Assembly: GCF_003073045.1 (NCBI RefSeq)
Contig: NC_037603.1
Span: 13,398,192-13,462,191, forward strand
Length of the DNA stretch: 64,000 bases
Direction of reading: 5' to 3'
Source: Pomacea canaliculata
Taxonomy: Eukaryota > Mollusca > Gastropoda > Architaenioglossa > Ampullariidae
Of this stretch, positions 55,060 through 64,000 are shown piece by piece; the first letter of the stretch is position 1, and every line of letters starts with the position of its first letter. Position numbers and translations under genes: made by a program. Under the pieces are notes generated by a model that was given only the letters and a program-made list of their open reading frames with translations, did not search any database and was not told the origin of the DNA.

Positions 55060-57400
55060 AGACACCTATAACACGGTGCATCCGTATTCACCTTTGCTGC
55101 TGCTGCTTTCTCCCCTCCTCCCCACCAAAACACTTTTTTTTCATCTCCTTCTCATCTTTCAGGACTCGCCCATCAGAAGGCTGACTGCCGCTCTTGAAGA
55201 AAAGACTTTCAGGATGTCTTTTGAGTGTCCCTCTTTGCCGCTGAATGTGTCCCTCGTTACGGTTCCTTCTGGAAGGCGCTGTGGCAAAGCCCTTGAAAGC
55301 TTTAAAAAAGATGGACACTTCTGTATCCATCAACAGAAGTGGAGGCCTTGAGGTACGCTGCTTTTAGTGCTGTTGCTCAAGTGTTTCCCTGTCCGAGGCG
55401 AGCGTTAAATTTCAAACATTACAGACAACTGTTGATGCATATATAAATACAAACACACATATGTATATTCCTGTATATATAATGTATTATAGAATACATA
55501 TAATTAAAGTTGGCAAATAAATAAATTCTTCTTCGTTGTGGTCGTCGTCGTAAAACACAAATACTGCCATCGTCAAATCGTCTTTTCAGAAGTAGAACGG
55601 CCTTTTCTTCCTGAGTTCCAAACTAGAAAATAAATATTCAAAAATAGAAAAAGAAATAGAAAAAAAAAAAATTAAAAACAAGATGGCGTGGAAGTGCAAA
55701 CATTGTCACTGATGACCGTACACGTGCGCTCTGCATGCACAAGTGCATGCTGGGAAATTCCATCACATACGGGTCTTTAAGGCTAGGCATCGATCGCAGC
55801 GACTGGAGGAGGGATTGCAAGCCAATCAGCACGTCACCGCTAGTTGCAGGCTGGGGTCCAGCCTCGTTGTCAGCTGCCCTCCGTGTTCTCGTCAATGGTG
55901 TGTAGTCGATGTGTGATGAGCATGGCCTCGTCGCTTATTTCTTGAGAATTTTTTTTAAAGTCTCCTTTTCTTTATGCGTAGTAGAGATATAATTTTGACT
56001 TGTGTAACATATAATGGTACGCCTCGACATTTACACACACATACACACGCATGCACGCTCGACCCTCTCATCGCCTTCCCACACCCACACAACAAAAGCA
56101 CAGATAGTTCACATCTGAAGCTTAATTGCGAATCAGCTGTAAGCCTGAGACATAAGCTGACGTTGGCATTATCAAGAGACACCTGAACCGACATTAAAAC
56201 ACCTGTAACGAGGGTTGTAGATAACGGGAATCTAGGGACACAGACTGACATCATGAACAAAGCCAGCACAGAGGTAGGGGCGACATTTACAGTCATCCGA
56301 TCTGTGCCAGGGGGGAAATGTGGAGGGCTGTGTGGGTTGTCTGTGGTCCTGCTGGTGGTAGTTGTAGAGACGTGTATGTTTCCTTAAATAGACAGAAAAA
56401 TAGAGCTAAGTTAAATGATAGATACTGAAGCTGTGAATCATTTTCGCTCAAAATGCATTAGAGAGGTGGATTTCTGAGCACGTGACACCGGCCATTGCAG
56501 GTCGCCATGTTTTGCACTCTTTCGCATGACGTAGGCAGCACATTTTGACAAGAAAGGTAACTCCACCACGGCATTCTTCTCCTTTCACTTCACCGCTTCT
56601 TTGCTGAGCTTGGTTTTGAAATTGCATGGCACCATCATCAGATTCTCGATGTTTTGACAACAGCACTTAGGAAATTGAAAGAAGACGCCTGCACCTGATG
56701 CTTGGATGATGATGCTTGATAAAAACATGGCAACCTCCTTGTACCACTCCAGAGATGGGTAGACACGATTGGCTATAAACTGTGTACTTGTAAGCACTAA
56801 AAAACCAGAAAAAAAATTCAAAACCTTTGTATCTATAATTTAATCCCGACTTGCTATTTCACTTTGTCATTACAACAGCAACTTTCAAAAGCTCTACGTG
56901 TTGGACATGGTGGACATAAACCAATAGATGTTCGAGATATGTTGAACATAGAAGACGGTGAAAATTGAGTAAAAGGTTTTGAGGAGAGCAATGATCGCAG
57001 AACCCCTAAACTCATGAAATCACTGGAACAATTTGACTGTTCTTTGAATGCTTACAAAAAGCCTCATCAAAGCTCCACATTGTGGAAGCATAGTCTATGG
57101 TCAACTGTGTAGTAGCAGAAAAGATTTTATGCTTCATCATTGAAAAGCTGCTGTACCCTACACGTGTTTGTATTTCCAGCCCTATCTGCACGGGAAATTG
57201 GTTCATCTTCAGGCAAGTCCTTGCCGGGCCTGGGTAAAGATGAAGGGTTGCAAACATGTCAGTCCCATCGTAAAAACAGCCAGCGGCACCGAGACTTCAT
57301 CATGTCTAACTTTGCATCAGCCCATTGAATAAGCTATGTACTGTATACACAACACCTCTATAAATATTTGTTTATGATCATGAATATGCTTGGAACTACT
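55060..57400. other. Region without a firmly supported gene
   Basis: A 187-nt stretch at 55164-55350 is open, preceded by a good acceptor (TTCTCATCTTTCAG), and ends near GAG then GTACGC. It has no recognisable domain and could be a non-coding-RNA exon. Other frames, for example 55638-55895 on the - strand, lack support. Short CA runs occur at 56034-56050. Confidence 0.35.
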
Positions 57401-57404
57401 TAAT

Positions 57405-57665
57405 TCTCGCCCCTACACCTGACCTACTTGAATGATATTTTTTTCTGAGGAAATTAATTTGCACTGTCCTCAAGCTACAACATGCAACACCTTCCAGATG
57501 AAAATTAGACAGTCACAGAAAATGAAAGAAAAATATCTTAATAATTAAAACTAAAGAAATGTTAATCTTAAAAAATGTTCTGCATAATTAGAAAAAAATA
57601 ATAAGCGGAAGTCCAGCCATTCAACCTAAATGTCAGTAAATTTTCCAGAATCAAAGTCTGGGTTC
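57405..57665. repeat. Diverged dispersed repeat, copy B
   Basis: Second member of the pair described at 53690-53960: CTCGCCCCTACACC, AAATTAATTTG, CCAGATGAAA, AATAAGCGGAAGTCCAGCC and CTAAATGTCAGTAA in the same order. Confidence 0.5.
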
Positions 57666-58454
57666 TTCAACCCTGTGGCTGGCTTCATCCAAGGCAGTGT
57701 GTTCATTCACACCAACTAAAATGTTTAAAAAGTCTTGAAAACGTTCTCTCCCCTTTCAAACATTCCCTCGCCAGCTTGTGTAAAGAGAATGAGCCGACAT
57801 GTTGGTGGCATCCCAGTAGAAAAAAAAACAAAAAAAATCCATCACAAGAAAACCATCGGCTTGCTGGAAAATTGGCCTCGTGTTTTGCTCCGCAGCCACA
57901 ACAGAACTAACCGTCAAGAGATCGCAGACATTGCATTACCAGACCGAAGCAACGCCTCAAATGTCAGTTTGCCGTGTGATTCATTGTGTCGGGATGAAGC
58001 CCAGAAGCTCACCAACAAAGCACTCTTCTTCCTTAACGAGGTCTTTCAGTAGGTATTTGCTTTCTTACGTCTCCTCCCATACTTTTGGTTGCATATTAGG
58101 CAATGTGTTCAGTAGATCGGGGTAGTCCCGCTAACAAAGACTTGTTAATTAGTTCTTTTTTTCTCTCGCCTTAGGCACACCGCAAGGTATTGTGGGAATT
58201 AAGGATTGTCCTGGACATTTCAATGAAAGTAGGCGAGCGCAAGGCTGATGATTGGCTTGTTTGAATGGTGTGTATGGGGCTGGGATCCAGGGCCTGGACG
58301 ATGGTGGGCCATGTGAGGCTGTTTCTCTTGTCCTGCCATTATTTGGATGACACCTTTGTAGGTTGAGACATTTTCGTTGAAATCAGAAGAGGGACTCTCA
58401 TAGGTACTGGGATAGACACCATCATCGACATCATCATATAATCTTTATCGACGG

Positions 58455-58585
58455 ATTGTAGACATGCTCATGGGCATATTGTTGTACACATGTCCATAGA
58501 CACATTGTTCGAGACATGCTCATTGACATATTGGTGAAGACATTTCCATTGACTTATTGTTGGAGACATGTCCATTGACAAATTA
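58455..58585. repeat. 26-bp minisatellite core
   Basis: Consecutive units of exactly 26 bases begin (G/C)ACATG(C/T)(T/C)CAT and contain GACA(T/C)ATTGTTG. Four full units and one partial unit are clear here. Related GACAT(C/T)(C/T)TCAT strings continue irregularly to about 58900. Confidence 0.85.
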
Positions 58586-58910
58586 TAGACATAATATAGG
58601 CATCGCCCTATATGAATATATAGTAATAAATATATCACAGACATTAGCAGACTTCCTCGTTGACATATCATTGATATTCTCATTGACATAGTCTAGACAT
58701 GTTCATCAGCATTATTATAGACATCCTCATAGATATTGTTACTAACATTGTAAAAGAGATTGTCGTCGACATCCTCATGGACATTGTTATATACACTTGC
58801 ATGGACATTGTGAAAGACAATGCTACTGGCGTCCTCACAACATTGCGAAAGACAGTATCATTGACATCATTATAGATTTTTTTATCAACGAGGTCATAGA
58901 TATCATCACT
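58586..58910. repeat. Degenerate continuation of the 26-bp minisatellite
   Basis: Recurring GACATCCTCAT, GACATTGTNA and GACATCATTATAG strings at 24-40 base spacing look like older, diverged units of the same array. Confidence 0.6.
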
Positions 58911-59440
58911 AACAATATTTAGGCTCCCAAGGAAGAGACTGGTGGTACAGATTTGGGTGATACCGAGACAGTGTTCCATTGTCTCGCAGTTACCTGGAAG
59001 AAGCCAATGGACCATCTCACCATCTCCTGGCTCCGTTTGATGTTTGAAAGCGATTCTTCAAGCCTAAATATCGTTTTGCTGTTGTCGTTCAGTCATTGTT
59101 TCGATCTCAGCTGCAAATCTTGTTTCTAATATTCCTTATTTATTTGATCGTTGCTTCATGAGTATATAACGTACTCTAAATATTAAAGCAACTTGTACAT
59201 CTATGAGAATGATTAAAGAAAACTTACTGAGAAAATCAACTTCATGAATCAAAAAACTTTTCACGAATGCCATGATTAATAAATGTAAAAATGTGTTACT
59301 AACCAAAAACAACCAAGCTCTTCATTTGTGAACTAGTTAGCTACCAACATCGCAATCATTCAATCAATTACTGTTCAGAGAAGTCCGTGGATACCCTGTC
59401 CATTCGTCCATCGCGAAGAGGATGAAGGTGGCTTGTTGGA
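58911..59440. other. Intergenic region, no supported gene
   Basis: AT-rich sequence between the minisatellite and the CpG-richer patch at 59.5 kb. Nothing recognisable. Confidence 0.45.
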
Positions 59441-59479
59441 GGTAAGTCGCGCTGGCCACAAAATTAAGAACCGTAACTC

Positions 59480-59591
59480 AGAAAAGAGAAAGCCAGACCG
59501 GAAGTGGAAGATGGCAAGTGGTGGCGGTGCCGAAGCCGTAAAGCCACGAAACCCCGCAGCGACCCTAGCGGACAAATGCCAGGATCGATAC
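59480..59591 (+). promoter_or_regulatory. Candidate promoter / first exon with ETS and YY1-like sites
   Basis: GACCGGAAGTGGAAGATGGC at about 59496-59515 joins an ETS core (CCGGAAGTG) to a YY1-like AAGATGGC, a layout seen at housekeeping start sites. The ATG at 59511 opens MASGGGAEAVKPRNPAAT and reaches a GTGAGA donor at 59592 after 27 codons. No downstream exon is identified, so the gene is speculative. Confidence 0.25.
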
Positions 59592-59967
59592 GTGAGAAAT
59601 ACGGCAGGAGGAGGAGGAGGAAAGGCGAGGGAGGAGGAGGGTGCGAGGCATCATGGGAAGACATGGACGCAGAAATGCCGTTGACCGAAAAGACTGGAAG
59701 CTATGTAAACTTCACAATTACGGTGTTTTCAATGAAAGCTCGTGATTTCTTTGATAATCATCCCCCCTGATGAGTGAGAGCGAGGCTGGGAGCACTGAGT
59801 GTTGTGGACACAACGAGGCGGCAAAGCTCTCGGCAGCTGGCGCTCGAGGAATTTTAGGCAGACAGCATGCACGGTGAGAGAAAAAAAGGATAGATAAGTA
59901 ATGGTAAGAAATACATTGACAAGCTCACAGGTTGAGGTGTACATGGGATGATACAAAACAGAGGCGA

Positions 59968-59969
<2 letters not shown>

Positions 59970-60056
<87 letters not shown>
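59970..60056. repeat. (CA)n microsatellite, about 43 units
   Basis: Uninterrupted dinucleotide run. The poly-Cys/Val frame over it is an artefact. Confidence 0.98.
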
Positions 60057-60059
<3 letters not shown>

Positions 60060-61900
60060 AAACTACTCTTAAGATACCACATAGATAAAGATCGCAAGAA
60101 GAGGAAAAAAAAAAAACTAAAGGAGAAAGGGTGGAACTGAAGAATGATTACAGTAAAAAGACCACTTACCATGTCTTTAAATTTTCAAAAATACGAATAC
60201 CATTAAGAAATCATTAAAAGCAGATGTAAACCGCTACCATAAAAGCTGAACCACCACAAATTTGAAAACTTTAAGACAGAAACAAATATTCACATCATGG
60301 ACACGAGCATATTAGTGCAGTTGCATGCACGGTCAAGCCTTTTGGTCTGATTTCCCCTTCCCATCACGCCAAGCATTATCTTTGCGTTCCGGAAATATCC
60401 AGTAAATGCACGTAAGCACTTGTAAATTGGTTCTTGGGTTTCACGTAGGACACACGTGACACAAAGACAAGCGATCATCCCATCATTACTGGTGATTTAC
60501 AGCAGCATTGGTCCTGATTGTCCTGTCAATAGCAGTCGCCAGCAAGATGTATGTACCCAGGCGTTAAGTCTGGGCTTCTTTCACGAGCGTTGGCCAAGCA
60601 CTGAAGGCTTTGGGTCCAAGCTGAACAGATCCTCTTGTAGTACTACAGCATCGCCAAAAAAAAAAAAAAAAAAAAAAAAAGAGAGAAATCAATCGTGTTC
60701 TCACTTCTGTCCCTCTCTCCGTCGTCGCTCGGCGATGATACCATCATCGCAAAACCGGCTTCTTGATGCCAAACCCGGAGACCACCCGGAGGATGAACAC
60801 CCGTGCATCGCGCGTCCTGACTGACAAACCAACTGGCCATCAGCTAAGCTAGCAGATCGTCCAAAAACCTCCACTTCACTCGAGCTTTTTTTTTTTTCCC
60901 ACCCACCCCACCACCGTCCTCCGATCTAAGCTCGCACGCGATTGATTGAACGAACTCGCTTGCCTTTGATAGCTCGCGTCTGATTGGACGAATCGATTTG
61001 TGGTCTCTGCAGGCAGGAGGCGCTTTGGTGGAATGGAAGGAGTCCAAAGGAGAGAGGAGAGTACTGCTGTCGCAGTGGCAGCGGATGATAGCGATTGCTG
61101 CAGCCACGGCATTTGCAGGATGCTGCGGCACTGTTCGCAGGATCGTAATCAATTTTATAATAAGTCTAATAACCACCGAGTGCGTCGAGTGCCTGCTCTT
61201 TACGAACAAGGAGAGTGCGAACGGGAATTTAATCGCCACCGTATCGAGACCCCCAAACAAAAACAAAAACACTACAGGGACATCTTTCTGCGTCATGGAT
61301 CCCAGCAAGACCCTCCCTCTACCTTACCCATCACCCACTTTCTCAAAAAGTGAAGATTTCGTTACTTCGGGGAGTTTTACAAGACCGAATTATTTCACCC
61401 GTGTCAAAAGGAGGATCATTGTGTTCATCAACTGAGTTTCAGTTTAAAAGGAATGGCGTGATGGAAGCGTAGGAGTTGGAGGTACGAAGATGCAAAGGAG
61501 GAAATAGTACCTTGTGTTTTTCGTCTTTGATGTATAGAAAAAGGAAGGATTCAATTGTTCGAGCAATCTGGAAGCCTTTCAGGAGAAAGAAATCATATTC
61601 TCGTTTTGACAGATTAACCTTGGATGTTCCTGACAAAGAAGGAAGGAGGGATTGATGGTCGCGGCACATCTGGCGACTACATCAAAGAGCAGCCACACAG
61701 TATGACTCGCCCGTAGATATGGCTTCAACGGATGTGACAGTGGGGCAGATATCGGGAGCAGAAGGGTCTGGTCTCAAAGTCGTTGTAAGATGAAACCTTT
61801 CGTTACTTAATGTCGTCGAGGCTTCGATCAGGATGTAATGCGTTTCCGAGAGATGGTCGAGGACATTGAAGAAACTATCATCAGTCCAAGCATGCACCGG
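60057..61900. other. Intergenic region, no supported gene
   Basis: Contains a 25-base A run at 60656-60680 that could be a retroposon tail, and a moderately GC-rich stretch at 60880-61140. Open frames of 120-150 codons at 60844-61435 overlap on both strands without recognisable domains. Confidence 0.4.
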
Positions 61901-61961
61901 GTTGCCTGTAGCAACGACAAGTACTTGACAGTGTTTACCAAGCTGCGTCCGCCGGAGGGCG

Positions 61962-62856
61962 ATGACTGTGTCATCAAAAAAATCTACCCCTGTTCGGAGA
62001 GGGCGATGTCATTCGACGATTTGTTGCCCCTGCTCCGAGGCATGTTATCATGAACAAAATCACACCAAAAGTTCTCACCTGCTTGAGTTTGATCTCTCCC
62101 ACCGTGAGTCTGCCTCCGCTTCGACCTTCTCTCCCTTCAGCGTCTTCAGCAGCTGCTTCGGTCGACATGTGGAGAGAACCTCTCTTTCCACTTTCCATGA
62201 ACACGGTCATCTTGGTTGTGGAGACCTAAACAAGGCCGTGATCTTCTTCCTGATATGTTTGCTACCCTACGTGGCAGGGTTCAACTTCAGCGTGAGGGTC
62301 CTTGCACTTCAGCAATGTGACCCCAAGTTCCTGGCTGACCTCAGCAGCGCCATGGACAACGCTACGGAGACGCTACGACAACGAAGGGTCGCGCGGGAGG
62401 TTAACTTCTCCTTCGAAGTGGAACAGAACTGCTTGGGTCAACCGCCGTCACCCTCACTGCTGGCCAAAGTGTTCGAGCAGGTCACCGGGGAGGTCACGGT
62501 GGGCGTGGTCTCATACGATCTTCAGTCGACCTTTGCCGTCCTGGCCGACCTGTTCAAGAGCCCGTACATCGTCGCCAACACCTACACCTCCAGCGACGTC
62601 AGCAGCTTCGCCTTCTCGCTACATCCGGGTATCCAGCAGACGTCTCGTCTCCTGAGGACGATCCTGACGGAGTTCCAATGGCAGGAAGTGACGTTCATCA
62701 CGAGCGAGAGCGCTCGCTGGCTGGCCCTGACCAACGAGGCCTACATCCACCTGGCGTCGAGCGGCTTTCGTGTCAAAGGGAGGTCAATCTTGCCGTTGCA
62801 GTTCTCAGGAAATAACTCGCGGTTCGCTCTGCAGAGTGTTCTCCCCTCCACGAAAG
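61962..62856 (+). CDS. Receptor with ANF_receptor-type extracellular domain, 5' exon (partial)
   Basis: The confident coding part starts near 62223 with a signal-peptide-like segment AVIFFLICLLPYVAGF, then FNFSVRVLALQQCD. It continues through VTVGVVSYDLQSTFAVLADL, FKSPYIVANTYTSSDVSSF, FSLHPGIQQTSRLLRTIL and EFQWQEVTFITSESARW. The pattern of a short strand, 'F-x-L-x-P', then 'a-x-x-L-x-x-F-x-W-x-x-V-t-x-I' is that of periplasmic-binding-protein-like receptor domains (ionotropic glutamate receptors, class C GPCRs, natriuretic-type guanylate cyclases). Several N-glycosylation sequons (NFS, NAT, NNS) and codon bias support a real exon. It ends at donor GTAAGA (62857), phase 1; the rest lies outside the window. 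The first ATG of the open frame is at 61962, but about 90 residues before the signal segment look non-coding, so the true start probably lies elsewhere or in an earlier exon. Confidence 0.75.
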
Positions 62857-64000
62857 GTAAGACTGAAGATGGTGGGCAGGGAAAGGGGTCGGTGGGAACC
62901 TCGATAGCTCCGTTAAGATTGATTAAAAGAAGAAATAAAAATGAAGAGATTGAAACATGAAAATGTGGTCTTAGGAGACACTGTTTAATCTTTCTTTGTT
63001 CTTACATTGTTTTGCTCAAAGGAACTGTTCTAAAATTAGATATTTGTGAAGAGAGAGAAAGAAAAGGAGAGAACAGTCTAAAAGTCATTGAAACTATTTT
63101 AGAAAAGGGAAAGGAGGAAGGATGTAGCTCTTTCGAATAAACGCAAAGCACACGTGCACACGACTCTGTCTGTCTCTCTCTCTCTCACACAAGGAGAGAG
63201 AATTGTGAGAATAAGAGATGAACAGAAAAGGAAAGATGAAAGAATAAAAGAGAGTGAACAGGAAAAACAGACAAATACACTACCTGCACATATACACACT
63301 TCACACACACACACACACACGAATGCACACAGAAAGAGAGAAGAAAGTGTTAGAGATGCCAGCATGCTACAAGTCTGTCGATATGTCTTCACCAAGAGTC
63401 GCCTCCAACAGTATGTAATATGTTTTTCACAGACGCCCTATTTTTTCTTTCCTTTTTTCCTTCACAACATCTGGTAAATCGAAGCGGCGAATGTCTCCCT
63501 CACACGCGTTTACGGAGCGATCGAGCAGAAACATAAAATTAGAAAAAGTAAAAGCTTTCGATTAGATTATTCCTTGGCTGTCAAGAGCCTCGTGAATATC
63601 CAACCTACGCGACCTTTCCCATCGGCACCTCCACACATGACTCACTCACCCATCGATTCTTTTATTTCCCTTGAGAAGCGAAAGAAAAAGTCTATTTCTT
63701 ATCTGAGTTCCAGTAATGGCACCGCAGATTTACATTTCGCAAATGCCGACGAGAGACTTTTTTTTTTTTTTGGCCTCCTCCTCGTCATCGTCGTCGACTA
63801 GATAATGAATTTGCAATGAAAAAATTTTCGATATAATTTCTAAAGGAATGGAATTATACGCGCCTACATATGTATATAAATATGTCTGTGTGTGTGAGTA
63901 TATGTTTATGCGTGTGTTGTGCATGTATATCTGTCCGTGCCTCTGTATCAACGTATGCATGCATATATATGCGTTGTTTGTATGTATGTGTGTCTGCGTG
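62857..64000. other. Start of the receptor's first visible intron
   Basis: From the donor at 62857 to the end of the window I find no further exon. It contains purine-rich sequence (63045-63120), GA- and CA-rich runs (63170-63330), and TG-rich imperfect repeats from 63880 to the end. Confidence 0.55.

Noticed and set aside
57735..58052. 105-codon + strand frame
   Set aside because: No recognisable domain, A-rich interruption in the middle, no flanking splice structure that would tie it to a gene.
60844..61435. Overlapping 120-154 codon frames on both strands
   Set aside because: Mutually overlapping, no domain, no coherent splice sites; no way to choose one over another.
1..64000. CRISPR arrays, operons, prophage or bacterial defence systems
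   Set aside because: The window is animal nuclear DNA; tandem repeats here are microsatellites and minisatellites without unique equal-length spacers.

Overview
This window is nuclear DNA of a metazoan animal. It has split genes with GT-AG introns, long non-coding stretches, abundant microsatellites and decayed transposons, and no operons or bacterial-type coding density. The annexin looks protostome-like, the Gfi1-type factor is clear, and dispersed repeats end in short tandem tails. Together these suggest a lophotrochozoan, probably a mollusc; that assignment is an inference and the species cannot be read from the window.

Three host genes are supported. (1) A complete four-repeat annexin on the + strand has nine coding exons between 1691 and 10496 (316 codons plus stop). 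Every splice site and phase agrees, and all four calcium-cap acidic residues are present. (2) A Gfi1/Senseless-type transcription factor on the - strand has four coding exons between 23668 and 16792 (442 codons plus stop). It carries six C2H2 fingers and starts with Met-Pro-Arg, but the rest of the SNAG repressor motif is altered. All three of its introns are phase 1. (3) At the right edge, the + strand carries the 5' coding exon of a receptor with a periplasmic-binding-like (ANF_receptor) extracellular domain, probably an ionotropic glutamate receptor or a class C / guanylate-cyclase receptor. It ends at a splice donor at 62856 and continues beyond the window.

The roughly 38 kb between the Gfi1-type gene and the receptor (about 24-62 kb) is gene-poor. 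It holds a broken Myb/SANT-like DNA-binding-domain gene (38.1-38.4 kb, - strand) and a fragment of non-LTR retrotransposon reverse transcriptase (about 38.9-39.2 kb, - strand). It also holds a ~0.5 kb tandem duplication (34.6-35.6 kb), a second duplicated segment (37.4-37.7 and 38.75-39.84 kb), a possible retroposed mRNA 3' end (30.9 kb), a 26-bp minisatellite (58.4-58.6 kb) and many microsatellites. Elsewhere there is a 228-bp terminal-inverted-repeat element in the last Gfi1-type intron, an 86-bp tandem repeat in annexin intron 3, and at least two well-matched copies (up to five) of a dispersed 'AGCGCAT' element next to microsatellites.

The genes do not form a functional cluster. Annexin is a membrane-binding calcium effector, the Gfi1-type factor is a developmental regulator known in sensory and blood lineages of other animals, and the receptor is a membrane protein. 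I see no convincing new multi-gene system. The items most worth a second look are the altered SNAG terminus, the POU/SOX-like site cluster and CTCF-like site upstream of the Gfi1-type gene, the frameshifted Myb/SANT gene, and the duplicated exon/donor boundary inside annexin intron 8.
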